From: Mesorhizobium sp. C432A
Lineage (GTDB): Bacteria; Pseudomonadota; Alphaproteobacteria; Rhizobiales; Rhizobiaceae
DNA: 64,000 bases
Assembly: GCF_030323145.1 (NCBI RefSeq)
Contig: NZ_CP100470.1
Span: 5,063,001-5,127,000 of the forward strand
Direction: 5' to 3'
The notes under the pieces are model-generated. The model was not told the DNA's origin. It saw only the letters and a program-made list of their open reading frames with translations, and searched no databases. Below, piece after piece: positions 53,873 through 62,658 of this stretch (the first letter of the stretch is position 1; the number at the start of each line of letters is the position of its first letter). The translations under genes were made by a program, and so were the position numbers.

Positions 53873-54199
53873 TCAGCGGCCCCAAAGGGTCTTGCTAAAT
53901 TCCGCATGAGCCTTGGACAACGTCAAGCCGAAATCGTCCATCCCTGTCGCGGCATCGGTTGGCCAGCGGACAATTCGGCGCAGCGCTGCACGGAAAAGGC
54001 AGCGGACGAACGCTGCCAGTGCAGAGGCCACGACCGCCGCCGGATCGAGTCTGCGAGCCGCCAATGCCCGATGGGCCTGTTGTGTTTCGAGATAGCGGGC
54101 CAGCGCAATATCGTGACGCGATGGTGCGCCAAGCTCCTGCCGGTCGCGCCCGGGGTCGTCATGCCAGATGGGCCACTCGGTCGGGCCAGGGTGATGCAC
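53873..54199 (-). CDS. hypothetical protein, 108 residues
   Basis: Opens MHHPGPTEWPIWHDDPGRDR with an Ala-rich helical middle (ALAARRLDPAAVVASALAAF) and the tail HAEFSKTLWGR. The GTG at 54199 is supported by AGGAGGATACC, so the longer open frame to 54244 is not used. No family recognised; it lies between the caspase operon and the SARP-like regulator. Confidence 0.55.
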   Translation of the reverse strand: MHHPGPTEWPIWHDDPGRDRQELGAPSRHDIALARYLETQQAHRALAARRLDPAAVVASALAAFVRCLFRAALRRIVRWPTDAATGMDDFGLTLSKAHAEFSKTLWGR

Positions 54200-54351
54200 G
54201 GTATCCTCCTGCGAAAAGAGATCCAGTGCGAACAATCTCCTCAAGCGCCGTGAGCAACGCGTGGGAACCTGCGTGATGGAATCGTGAAAAGCGCCTCGGC
54301 GGCGGAATAAGTGTTGAAATGGAGTGAGCTTGAGCGGATCGTCGTCGCGCT

Positions 54352-56466
54352 GTGACCGTGGCGGATCCGATGACCGGACCTTATCTTCACCTGCTGGGTG
54401 GTTTCGACTTTGCCGGCGTCGGGGCCACGGTTCCAGCCATCAGCCGCAAGGCGCGTGCGATGGTCGCCTATCTCGCGCTGCAGTCGGGGCATTCGCAGTC
54501 GCGCGAGAAGCTGGCGACCCTGCTCTGGGGCATCAACAGCGAGGCGCAGGCGCGAATGAGCCTGCGGCAAGCGGTATCGTCTGTCAGGAAGGCCATGCAG
54601 ACGTGCGGCGGCGGCCGCTTCCTCACCGATGGCAACAGCGTCGCTCTGCATCTCGACGGCCTTGATTTCGACGTCGCGCGGTTCGAGGCGCTGGTCGCCA
54701 GCCCGGCACCCGAAGACCTCGAACTGGCGCTCAATGTCTACCGCGGCGACCTGCTCGACGGCTTCGGCCTGAAGGAGGAGCCATTCGAGGACTGGCTGAG
54801 GATCGAACGCGAGCGGCTGCGGGCACTGGCCGTCGCGGCGCTCGACAGGCTCGTCGCGCATTATGCAGCGACGAACGATCCTGCCGCATGCGTGCGCGCG
54901 GCGGCGCGCCTGCTGGCCATGGACCCGTTGAGGGAGGATGTCCACCGTGCCCTGATGCGCGCCTATGCGGCGCAAGGCAGGACCAATCTCGCGCTGAAGC
55001 AATATGAGCACTGCCGCACCGCGCTTCTACGCGATCTCAAGCTGCAGCCGGAGCCGGAGACGCGGCAATTGTTCGAGACGCTGCGCACACGCCGCACAAT
55101 GGCGCCGGCACGGCCACCCACGACTGATGCGGATGACGCTACCGGCTTCAGCCACGAACTCGCAGCCCCCCCGACCCACTATGTCAAATCGGCCGGGATC
55201 AACATCGCGTATCAGGTGACCGGCGACGGTCCGGTCGACCTGATCCATGTGCCGGGATGGGTCTCCAACCTCGACCACGCCTGGGGCTCGCCGCGGCTTT
55301 CGCATGTGCACCGGCGGCTCGGCACTTTCTCGCGCCTAATCCGCATGGACAAGCGCGGCACCGGGCTCTCGGACCGCAATGTCGGTCTGCCGACCCTGGA
55401 AGAGCGGATGGAAGATGTGCGGGCAGTGCTGGATGCGGTTGGCTCAAAGCGCACGGTGCTTTTCGGCAGCTCCGAGGGCGGCCCGATGTGCATGCTGTTC
55501 GCGGCGACCTATCCCGAGCGCACAGCGGCACTCGTGCTCAATGGGGCCTACGCCCGCGGCAGGTGGTCACAAGACTATCCGTGGGCGAAGACAAGCGAGC
55601 AGGTGGAAGAGGATCTGGCGATCGTCGAGAAAGAATGGGGAGCGGCGGCGGATATGAGCAACGCGGCGCCCAGTCTGATGAGCGACACGTTCGAGACAGA
55701 ATGGTTCGCCGCCTATCTCAGGAATTCTGCCTCGCCCGCCGACGCGATCGCCCTGTGGCGCTGGGGAGCCGAAATCGATGTTCGCGACATTCTGCCTGCT
55801 GTCCATGTTCCGACACTGATCATGCAGACGACTGGCGACGGCTGGGTGAAGCGGGAAGAAGGACGTTACCTGGCGACGCACATCGAGGGCGCCCGATACA
55901 TTGAGTTCGCCGGCCGCGACCACGTCATCTGGGGCGAGAATTCCGATCGGATCGTCGACGAGATCCAGGCTTTCGTCACCGGCGCCTTGCCGGCGGCCCC
56001 AGGCGAACGGCTGCTTGTGTCGGTGCTGTCCCTCGATATGACGGGCTCGCCTTTCGGCATCGACCCGGCCGAGCGGCACGCCGAAGCGCTCCGTGGCGAA
56101 CTCCTCGCGGCCGAAGGCAGAGAGATCAGGCGATCGGACGGCAAGGTGCTCGCGGTGTTCCAGCGGCCAACGCGGTCGATCCAGTGCGCGATCGCCATCC
56201 GCGATCGCTTGCGGCAATCCGGTGTCGAGGTCCGCTCGGCGGTGCATATCGGCGAGTGCGAGCAGCGGGGCCATCAATTTTCAGGCGCGGCGATCGAACT
56301 GTCATCGCGTCTGCTTGACCATGCGCGGCCGGGCGAAATCATCGCATCAAGGACGGTGCGCGATCTCGTGGTCGGCTCCGGCCTGCGGTTCGAGAAGCGT
56401 GGCGAAATGGCGGCAAGCGGGCTGCCCGGCGCGTTTCCGTTCTATGCGGTCGATGGTTCGGCTTGA
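54352..56466 (+). CDS. SARP/BTAD regulator fused to alpha/beta hydrolase and cyclase-like domains
   Basis: 704 residues, three parts. Residues 10-245: OmpR-type winged helix (ISRKARAMVAYLALQ; EKLATLLWG; RMSLRQAVSSVRKAM) and a bacterial transcriptional activation domain (LALNVYRGDLLDGF; LRALAVAALDRLV). Residues 265-540: alpha/beta hydrolase (nucleophile in FGSSEGG, Asp in TTGDGW, His in RDHVIWG). Residues 550-704: class III cyclase-like, metal-type Asp562 (LSLDMTGS) and Asp596 (RRSDGKV) kept, but base-recognising residues doubtful. Start GTG 54352 or ATG 54370. It may sense a small ester or acyl signal. Confidence 0.88.
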   Translation: MTVADPMTGPYLHLLGGFDFAGVGATVPAISRKARAMVAYLALQSGHSQSREKLATLLWGINSEAQARMSLRQAVSSVRKAMQTCGGGRFLTDGNSVALHLDGLDFDVARFEALVASPAPEDLELALNVYRGDLLDGFGLKEEPFEDWLRIERERLRALAVAALDRLVAHYAATNDPAACVRAAARLLAMDPLREDVHRALMRAYAAQGRTNLALKQYEHCRTALLRDLKLQPEPETRQLFETLRTRRTMAPARPPTTDADDATGFSHELAAPPTHYVKSAGINIAYQVTGDGPVDLIHVPGWVSNLDHAWGSPRLSHVHRRLGTFSRLIRMDKRGTGLSDRNVGLPTLEERMEDVRAVLDAVGSKRTVLFGSSEGGPMCMLFAATYPERTAALVLNGAYARGRWSQDYPWAKTSEQVEEDLAIVEKEWGAAADMSNAAPSLMSDTFETEWFAAYLRNSASPADAIALWRWGAEIDVRDILPAVHVPTLIMQTTGDGWVKREEGRYLATHIEGARYIEFAGRDHVIWGENSDRIVDEIQAFVTGALPAAPGERLLVSVLSLDMTGSPFGIDPAERHAEALRGELLAAEGREIRRSDGKVLAVFQRPTRSIQCAIAIRDRLRQSGVEVRSAVHIGECEQRGHQFSGAAIELSSRLLDHARPGEIIASRTVRDLVVGSGLRFEKRGEMAASGLPGAFPFYAVDGSA

Positions 56467-56475
56467 GCCGCTAGG

Positions 56476-57105
56476 TCACCTCTTCCCTGCCCCGAACCGC
56501 AGCCCGTCCATCAGCAGCTTGACCAGCCGGCGCGAGCGGTCGCGCCAGTCCTTGGTGTCGGGGGCCGAGTAGATGCCGCCGAGTGCGTGCAGCACATCGG
56601 AGGCATCGACGTCGCTGCGGATCGAGCCTTCGGCCACCGCCGCCTCGACCAGTTGCCGCAAGGCCAGCGACACCCGGCCCGACATGTCGGAGAACACGGC
56701 GGAATTCGTGTTGAACAGGATGCGCAGGCTGGCCGCCAGGCCGCGCTTGGTGGCGATGTAGTCGACGAAGCGCTGCATCCACTGTTCCAGCGCCATGTCG
56801 GCCGAATGGTGGCTGGCGAGGTCATCGGCCGCCGCACAGAGCGCCTCGACTTCACGCCGGTAGACCACTTCGACCAGATGCTCGCGGGTTGGGAAATGCC
56901 GGTAGAGCGTGCCGATGCCGACGCCGGCCTGGCGCGCGATCTCCTCCAGCGAGGCATCGACACCGTGCTCGGCAAAGGCCGCTGCCGCAACCTCGACCAG
57001 CCGGTCGCGGTTGCGCTGCGCATCGGCGCGCAGCGGCCTTGGCGCTGCGGCTTCGCGCTTCTCGTCGGCAATTGCTTGCGACTGCTCGGTCAATTTTTTC
57101 TCCAC
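56476..57105 (-). CDS. TetR family transcriptional regulator
   Basis: About 209 residues. The TetR HTH is near the N-terminus (LVEVAAAAFAEHGVDASLEE; IARQAGVGIGTLYRHFPTREHLV), followed by an all-helical ligand domain. GTG at 57105 chosen; a TTG at 57132 is also possible and neither has a clear ribosome site. A perfect 20-bp palindrome at 57155-57174 is the likely operator, so it probably represses itself and the rightward promoter. Similar TetR proteins control drug or aldehyde responses; the ligand is unknown. Confidence 0.9.
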   Translation of the reverse strand: MEKKLTEQSQAIADEKREAAAPRPLRADAQRNRDRLVEVAAAAFAEHGVDASLEEIARQAGVGIGTLYRHFPTREHLVEVVYRREVEALCAAADDLASHHSADMALEQWMQRFVDYIATKRGLAASLRILFNTNSAVFSDMSGRVSLALRQLVEAAVAEGSIRSDVDASDVLHALGGIYSAPDTKDWRDRSRRLVKLLMDGLRFGAGKR

Positions 57106-57154
57106 TGTTGATATATGGGGGCTTGAACCCAAAGGGGTAAGCCCCCAACTAGAT

Positions 57155-57174
57155 AAACGGAGGCGCCTCCGTTT
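57155..57174. promoter_or_regulatory. TetR operator, perfect 20-bp palindrome
   Basis: AAACGGAGGCGCCTCCGTTT, 50 bp upstream of the TetR start. The rightward promoter (TATAAT at 57194-57199) lies just beyond, with its -35 region (about 57171-57176) inside the palindrome, so binding would block it. Confidence 0.7.
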
Positions 57175-57193
57175 TAGTGGAGCAGTCTTATCA

Positions 57194-57199
57194 TATAAT
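57194..57199 (+). promoter_or_regulatory. rightward promoter -10 box
   Basis: TATAAT, an exact -10 hexamer, about 17 bp from a weak -35 overlapping the TetR operator. It would transcribe a short ORF at 57213 and possibly the molybdenum hydroxylase operon at 57552. Confidence 0.4.
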
Positions 57200-57212
57200 C
57201 AGGGGAGCCGAT

Positions 57213-57467
57213 ATGTCACGTGTTGAGATTGTGAAGACTGAAGCATCCCCTGCCGGCTGGAGAGTCGGGGCGGCAGAGCTGCCAATCTTCCCCCTCGTGG
57301 GGGAGATGTCCGGCAGGACAGAGGGGGGCGCTGTCCCGCCAGCCTATCAAGGCCTGACTAGCGCCTCCTCGGACAAGATTCGTGTCGACGCATGTAAATC
57401 GGGAACGTCGCATTCCTTCGCGCCCCCTCTGCCCTGCCGGGCATCTCCCCCACAAGGGGGAGATTAG
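57213..57467 (+). other. truncated ORF running into repeat
   Basis: GGGGAG then ATG at 57213 opens MSRVEIVKTEASPAGWRVGA; after about 25 codons the frame enters the repeat at 57284 and continues to the stop as repeat translation. This looks like the start of a TetR-controlled gene whose body was lost when the repeat arrived. It could equally be a leader of the 57552 operon. Together with the operator it accounts for the 446-bp gap 57106-57551. Confidence 0.35.
57284..57465. repeat. C-rich composite palindromic repeat, copy 4 (CCGGCAGGACA type)
   Basis: Left half: a TTCCCCCTCGTGGGGGA stem, then GATGTCCGGCAGGACAGAGG. Right half: CGCCCCCTCTGCCCTGCCGG, then a CATCTCCCCC/GGGGGAGAT stem. Same orientation as copies 1, 2 and 5. 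It lies between the TetR-controlled promoter and the molybdenum hydroxylase operon. Confidence 0.85.
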
Positions 57468-57551
57468 GCGCACCGTCGCCTCTTCCCTTGTCCTCTCCCA
57501 CTCGAGCCCATTTCAATCCCCTAGCGTCAAGCAACTGGAGCCAGACGCCTC

Positions 57552-58046
57552 ATGACCGACCAAACCAAATCCACCACTATCCCAATCCGTCTCACCATCA
57601 ACGGACACAGTCACGAACTGCAGGTCGAGCCGCGCGTCACGCTGCTCGATGCATTGCGTGATCGCCTCGACCTGACCGGCACCAAGAAGGGTTGCGACCA
57701 GGGCCAGTGCGGCGCCTGCACGGTGCATGTCGAGGGACAGCGCGTGCTGTCCTGCCTGACGCTTGCAGCACAAGCCGAAGGCCGCGAGATCACCACCATC
57801 GAAGGATTGGCCGGCGATGACGGCACGCTCAACGCGGTTCAGGCTGCTTTCCTCGACCAGGATGCTTTCCAGTGCGGCTACTGCACGCCCGGACAGATCA
57901 TGTCGGCGGTGGCCTGCATCCGCGAGGGCCATGCCGGCTCGGATGACGAGATCCGCGAATACATGGCCGGCAATCTGTGCCGCTGCGGAGCCTATCCGCA
58001 CATCGTTGCCGCCGTGCGCCAGGCGGCACTGGAGGTCGCGTCATGA
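57552..58046 (+). CDS. molybdenum hydroxylase, (2Fe-2S) subunit
   Basis: 164 residues with two [2Fe-2S] sites: a plant-ferredoxin-type one ([16 protein letters not shown] and a later SCL) and a helical one ([20 protein letters not shown]). It passes electrons from the Mo cofactor to FAD. No Tat signal is seen, so a cytoplasmic enzyme is expected, unlike the periplasmic PaoABC. The stop overlaps the next start (ATGA), so the three subunits are made together. Confidence 0.93.
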   Translation: MTDQTKSTTIPIRLTINGHSHELQVEPRVTLLDALRDRLDLTGTKKGCDQGQCGACTVHVEGQRVLSCLTLAAQAEGREITTIEGLAGDDGTLNAVQAAFLDQDAFQCGYCTPGQIMSAVACIREGHAGSDDEIREYMAGNLCRCGAYPHIVAAVRQAALEVAS

Positions 58047-59026
58047 GGGATTTTTCCTACGTTCGCGCCCATAGCATCGACGCCGCACGCCAAGCTGCCG
58101 CCCTGCCCGGCGCCATGCTGCTTGCCGGCGGCACGACGCTGGTCGATCTCGCCAAATGCGGCGTTGCCGAACCCGAGAGCCTGGTCGACATCACCCATCT
58201 CAAAGGGCTCGACGCCATCAAGGTCGACGCTGACAGTGCCATGATCGGCGCGCTGGCCAAGATGAGCCACGTCGCCGACCATGCCGAGATCAAGAGCCGC
58301 TTTCCCGCGGTCTCCGAAGCGCTGTGGCAGGCGGCTTCCGCGCAACTGCGCAACATGGCGACCATCGGCGGCAATCTGATGCAGCGCACGCGCTGCCCCT
58401 ATTTCCGCGATCCCGCGAATTTTTCCGCCTGCAACAAGCGCTCGGCCGGCAGCGGCTGCTCGGCGATCGGCGGCGTCACCCGCGGCCATGCCGTGCTCGG
58501 CACCAGCGACGCCTGCATCGCCATGTATCCCGGCGATCTCGCCACCGCGCTGGTCGCCTTCGACGCCGTGGTTCATCTTGGCGAACGCCAGGTTGCCGTC
58601 GACGACTTCTTTCTCCTGCCCGGCGCCACGCCCGACAGGGAACATGCCATCCAACCGGGCGAGATGATCACGGCCATCAGCATCCCGGCTTCAGCCGCCG
58701 CCCGGCGGTCGACCTATCTCAAGGTTCGCGACCGGCAGTCCTATGAGTTCGCGGCTGCAAGCGCCGCGGTCGGCATCGACTTCGAAGCCGATGGCCGCAC
58801 CATTCGCGACCTGCGCGTCGCGCTGGGCGGCGTCGCGACGAAGCCGTGGCGGGCGCACGCCGTGGAAGCGGCGTTGAAGGGCAAGGTGCCCAGCGAAGAC
58901 AGGGTGCGGGCCGCCAGCTTGCTCGCCGTGGAAGGCGCCGTCGACCACGGCGCCAACCACTACAAGATCGAACTGGCGCCGCGCGTCGTTGCCCGCGCCA
59001 TCCTCAAGACGGGAGCCATGGCATGA
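58043..59026 (+). CDS. molybdenum hydroxylase, FAD subunit
   Basis: About 327 residues of the xanthine-dehydrogenase M-subunit type. FAD motifs are LLAGGTTLVDLAKCG and NMATIGGNLMQRTRC. The stretch CPYFRD with CNKRSAGSGCSA matches the extra [4Fe-4S]-cluster loop known from PaoB/YagS. ATG at 58043 overlaps the previous stop, and its own stop overlaps the next start. This loop makes an aldehyde oxidoreductase more likely than a xanthine dehydrogenase. Confidence 0.92.
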   Translation: MRDFSYVRAHSIDAARQAAALPGAMLLAGGTTLVDLAKCGVAEPESLVDITHLKGLDAIKVDADSAMIGALAKMSHVADHAEIKSRFPAVSEALWQAASAQLRNMATIGGNLMQRTRCPYFRDPANFSACNKRSAGSGCSAIGGVTRGHAVLGTSDACIAMYPGDLATALVAFDAVVHLGERQVAVDDFFLLPGATPDREHAIQPGEMITAISIPASAAARRSTYLKVRDRQSYEFAAASAAVGIDFEADGRTIRDLRVALGGVATKPWRAHAVEAALKGKVPSEDRVRAASLLAVEGAVDHGANHYKIELAPRVVARAILKTGAMA

Positions 59027-61323
59027 CCATTCACGACCCAAGAACTCGGCACGGCGACGCTTCGGACGGCACTGCCGATCAGGTTGGCGGGCGGCTGTCG
59101 CGCGTCGACGGCCCGGCCAAGATTACCGGTGCGGCAAAATACGCCGTCGAACAGCAGCTCGACGGGCTTGCCTATGGCGTGCTGGTGGAAAGCACTGTCG
59201 CCGCCGGCAAGGTACGTTCGATCGACACGTCAGCTGCCGAGGCGGCCCCTGGCGTGCTCAAGGTGCTGACGCCCGATACCATCATGAGCCTGCGGACCGC
59301 ATCGGACTGGTTCGGCACGCCGCCGCCCGACAAACCCTACTGCCCGCTGGCGCGCGACATCACCTTTTCGGGCCAGCATGTCGCCGCGGTCATCGCGGAG
59401 ACTTTCGAGCAGGCCGTCGCGGCAGCGGCGATGGTCAAGGTCAGCTATGACGAGACGCCGGCCATCGTAGACCTCAGCGACGCCAAGGCCGGTGACGGCA
59501 TTCCGATCGCCGCCATGACCAAGGAATGGGGCGATGCGCAGGCCGCTTTCGCCGTTGCCCCGGTGCGCGTCTGCGGCGCCTACAACACGCCGCGCGAATA
59601 TCAGGCGCCGATGGAGCCGCATGGCCTCATCGCCCGCTGGGAGGGCGACAAGCTCACCGTGTGGGAACCAAGCCAGTGGGTCGACGGTATGGCCCGCACC
59701 TATGCCGAATGGTTCGGCCTGCCTTTCGAGAATGTGCGGCTGGTCTCGCCCTATATCGGTGGCGGCTTCGGCTCCAAGGCGCTGGCGCTCGGCCACGGCG
59801 CGGTAGCGGCTGCCGCAGCCGAGATGCTGGGACGGCCCGTGAGGGTGGTCATGACTCGGCCACAGACTTTTACCGGCTATGGCGGCCGTGCCGCGACCCG
59901 CCAGACGGTGACGATCGGCGCCGACCGTGACGGAAAAATCCAGTCGATCGTGCATCGCGGCGTCAATGAAACGTCGATCGACGGCATGTGGGTCGAGCCG
60001 TTGGGCGTGGTCACCTCGATCATGTATGCGACGCCCAACTTCTCCTCGAAGCAGAATGTCGTGCGGGTGAATTCGGTGGTGCCCGGCGCCATGCGCGCGC
60101 CGGGCGAAAACCCTAGCGCCTTCGGCATCGAAAGCGCCATTGACGAGCTCGCCTACGAGGTCGGCATCGATCCGCTGGAGATCCGGCTGAGGAATTACGC
60201 CGAGCAGGATCCGCACGCAAAAAAGGCCTGGTCGACGCGGCAGTTGCGCGAGGCTTTCGCCGCTGGCGCCGAACGCTTCGGCTGGGCCCAGCGCACGCCC
60301 AAACCGCGTTCGATGCGCGATGGCAACCAGCTGATCGGCTGGGGCGTCGCCGCCGGCTCCTATCCGGTGCGGCGCGCTTACGGCGAGGCCATCGTGCGTA
60401 TCCTTGCCAACGGCTCGGTCGAGGTCGAAAGCTCCTCGATCGACATGGGCCAGGGCACCTACACGATCCTGGCGCAGACGGCGGCCGAAACGGTAGGCGT
60501 GGCGGCCGACCATGTCGTGGTGAAGCTCGGTGATTCCCGGTATCCCCGCGCCGGCGTAGCCGGCGGGTCGCGGCTGGCCGGCGTGATGACGGGCGCGGTC
60601 TACAAGGCGGCGACATCGGCGCTCGACCAGCTGGTTGGTCTGGCGATCAGCGATTCGCGCTCGCCCTTCCACGCGCTGCAGGCCAACACGCTGGTCGTCG
60701 CCAACGGCCGCATCAGGTCGCCGCGCGGCGATGGTCCCGATGTCTCGATTGCCGAGCTGCTGGCCAGCGTCGGCCGCGACCGCATCGAAGCCACCGGCGA
60801 CACCATGCCGGCGAACTCGACCGCCGAGGATCGCTACAAGAACTACACCACCATCGCGGCGGCGCTGCCGCACACCGAGGGCGACTATTCGCGCCACTCC
60901 TGGTGCGCGCATTTCATCGAGGTGCGCGTCGACGAGGATTTCGGCACGGTGCGCGTGTCGCGCGTGGTATCGGCGCTGGATTCGGGCCGGCTCTACAACC
61001 CCAAGCTGGCCGAAAGCCAGTGGAAGGGCGGCATCATCATGGGCATCGGCCAGGCGCTGCTTGAAGAAGGCATTGTCGACCGGAGGCATGGCCGCATCGT
61101 CAACAACAATCTCGGCGACTATCTGGTGCCGACCAATGCCGACATCCCCGATATCGAGGTCATCTCGGTCGGCATTCCCGACCTGCACTCCTCTGTGCTC
61201 GGCGGCAAGGGTGTGGGCGAACTGGCCATCGTCGGCGTAGCGCCGGCGATCGCCAACGCGGTGTTCCACGCAGCTGGAAAAAGGATACGCGACCTCCCGA
61301 TCACGCTGGAGAAGTTGATCTAG
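59023..61323 (+). CDS. molybdenum hydroxylase, molybdopterin-binding subunit
   Basis: About 766 residues. Conserved regions: GRLSRVDGPAKITGAAKYAV at the start, PYIGGGFGSKA, AMRAPGENP and the catalytic glutamate in GGKGVGELAIVG. It carries the Mo cofactor (probably the cytosine-dinucleotide form as in PaoC) and oxidises aldehydes or heterocycles. ATG at 59023 overlaps the FAD-subunit stop. The exact substrate is not clear from sequence. No Mo-cofactor insertase (PaoD/XdhC-like) gene is in view. Confidence 0.93.
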   Translation: MTIHDPRTRHGDASDGTADQVGGRLSRVDGPAKITGAAKYAVEQQLDGLAYGVLVESTVAAGKVRSIDTSAAEAAPGVLKVLTPDTIMSLRTASDWFGTPPPDKPYCPLARDITFSGQHVAAVIAETFEQAVAAAAMVKVSYDETPAIVDLSDAKAGDGIPIAAMTKEWGDAQAAFAVAPVRVCGAYNTPREYQAPMEPHGLIARWEGDKLTVWEPSQWVDGMARTYAEWFGLPFENVRLVSPYIGGGFGSKALALGHGAVAAAAAEMLGRPVRVVMTRPQTFTGYGGRAATRQTVTIGADRDGKIQSIVHRGVNETSIDGMWVEPLGVVTSIMYATPNFSSKQNVVRVNSVVPGAMRAPGENPSAFGIESAIDELAYEVGIDPLEIRLRNYAEQDPHAKKAWSTRQLREAFAAGAERFGWAQRTPKPRSMRDGNQLIGWGVAAGSYPVRRAYGEAIVRILANGSVEVESSSIDMGQGTYTILAQTAAETVGVAADHVVVKLGDSRYPRAGVAGGSRLAGVMTGAVYKAATSALDQLVGLAISDSRSPFHALQANTLVVANGRIRSPRGDGPDVSIAELLASVGRDRIEATGDTMPANSTAEDRYKNYTTIAAALPHTEGDYSRHSWCAHFIEVRVDEDFGTVRVSRVVSALDSGRLYNPKLAESQWKGGIIMGIGQALLEEGIVDRRHGRIVNNNLGDYLVPTNADIPDIEVISVGIPDLHSSVLGGKGVGELAIVGVAPAIANAVFHAAGKRIRDLPITLEKLI

Positions 61324-61337
61324 GAAGCGGCGTGCGT

Positions 61338-61493
61338 AATCTCCCCCTTGACGAGGGGGAGATGTCGCCGAAGGCGACAGAGGGGGTCGCCTCTCGTAGA
61401 GCGCCAACCTCCTTCCGCCGCAGTAGGTCGAGCCCGGTCGGACCGACCCCCTCTGACCGCTTCGCGGCCATCTCCCCCTCGAGTGGGGAGATT
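61338..61493. repeat. C-rich composite palindromic repeat, copy 5 (GCCGAAGGCGAC type)
   Basis: AATCTCCCCC/GGGGGAGAT stem, GTCGCCGAAGGCGAC, AGAGGGGGTCGC, then the mirrored half (CGACCCCCTCTGACCGCTTCG, TCTCCCC/GGGGAGA). Very close to copy 1. It separates the Mo-hydroxylase operon from the convergent alcohol dehydrogenase gene and may act as a terminator. Confidence 0.85.
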
Positions 61494-61541
61494 ACGCGCT
61501 CAACCGCTTTCGCCAACCCAAAACGTCGCACCAGCCGTGGG

Positions 61542-62552
61542 CTACCACTCCAACGAAAAGGCAAGCTTGCCGAAATGCTGCCCGCCTGCCGACATGTGCG
61601 CGTAGGCTTCGGCCGCCTGCTCCTGGCTGAACACCTTGTCGACGACCGGGCCGATGCGGGCGGCGGCGATGGCGCGGACGGCGGCGCGAAGGTCAGATAC
61701 CGACCCGGTGTTGTTGCCGACCACCTTCAGCGCCTTGATGATGATCGGCAGCAGGTCGACCGTGGCCTCGGCGCCGGTGACGAAACCGATGGTGAACAGC
61801 GTGCCGCCAGGCGCGGTGGCGTTGACGGCGCGGGCGAAGGTGGCGGTGCCGGCGGTCTCGACGACGAGGTCGGCGCCGAGGCCGCCGGTCAGTTCCAGCA
61901 CCTTGCCGTCCCAGTCGGGCGTCGCGCGGTAGTTGATGAGATGATCGGCGCCGAGTGCCTTCGCCCGCTCCAGCTTCTCGTCCGACGAAGAAGTGATGAT
62001 GACGGTTGCGCCGGCGGCTTTCGCCAGCTGAAGGGTGAAGATGGAGACGCCGCCGGTGCCGAGCAGCACGACGACCGAGCCCGGCCCGACATCGGCGGCG
62101 CGGACGGCGTTCCAGGCGGTGGTCGCGGCGATCGGCAGGGTCGACGCCGCCTCGAAAGAGAGACGGGCCGGTACCGGCACGAGCGAGTTGGCCGGCAGCG
62201 CGACATATTCGGCGAGCGACCCCGGCAGCGAAATTCCGCGCATCTGTGTCATCTCGTTAGGCCGGGGCGGACCGCCGATCCAGCGCGGCTTGGCATGGGC
62301 AACGACGCGATCGCCGACGGCGAAATCCGTAACGCCCTCCCCCAGCGCGACGATCTCGCCGGCGCCGTCGGCGACGGGAATGAGCGGAAAGCCGGGCACG
62401 CGATAATTGCCGCTGGCCACCGCCACATCGACGAAATTCAGGCTCGCGGCGCGCTGGCGGATCAGCACTTCGCCGCGCTGCGGTTCAGGCGTGGCAATGG
62501 TGGTGGCGCGAAAGGCGTCCAGTTTGGCGGCGGTCAGTTCGATGGCTTTCAT
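61542..62552 (-). CDS. zinc-free alcohol dehydrogenase / quinone-reductase-like (MDR)
   Basis: 336 residues, medium-chain dehydrogenase fold (KAIELTAAKLDAFRATTIAT at the start; VVLLGTGGVSIFTLQLAKAAGATVI Rossmann motif; LGADHLINYRATPDWDGKVL). No zinc-ligand cysteine set is visible. It is related to the dehydrogenase at 44417. Divergent from a LysR gene, which probably controls it through the box at 62602-62625. Substrate unknown. Confidence 0.9.
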   Translation of the reverse strand: MKAIELTAAKLDAFRATTIATPEPQRGEVLIRQRAASLNFVDVAVASGNYRVPGFPLIPVADGAGEIVALGEGVTDFAVGDRVVAHAKPRWIGGPPRPNEMTQMRGISLPGSLAEYVALPANSLVPVPARLSFEAASTLPIAATTAWNAVRAADVGPGSVVVLLGTGGVSIFTLQLAKAAGATVIITSSSDEKLERAKALGADHLINYRATPDWDGKVLELTGGLGADLVVETAGTATFARAVNATAPGGTLFTIGFVTGAEATVDLLPIIIKALKVVGNNTGSVSDLRAAVRAIAAARIGPVVDKVFSQEQAAEAYAHMSAGGQHFGKLAFSLEW

Positions 62553-62601
62553 GGCTCACGCATTCCTGTTTAAGGGGTCAATCGTCAGGATTGAGTGAAG
62601 C

Positions 62602-62625
62602 TATCTGCTGCGCTACAAGCAGATA
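62602..62625. promoter_or_regulatory. putative LysR binding box
   Basis: Perfect 8-bp arms TATCTGCT (62602-62609) and AGCAGATA (62618-62625) around 8 nt, containing T-N11-A spacing. It lies in the 106-bp gap between the divergent LysR and dehydrogenase genes, 34 bp from the LysR start. Confidence 0.6.
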
Positions 62626-62658
62626 ATCCGAAATTTTTACATTTGAGTCCTGTGCTTT

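Noticed and set aside
59230..61407. 725-codon minus-strand frame opposite the molybdopterin subunit
   Set aside because: Shadow frame rich in His/Arg/Asp; the plus strand carries all conserved motifs.
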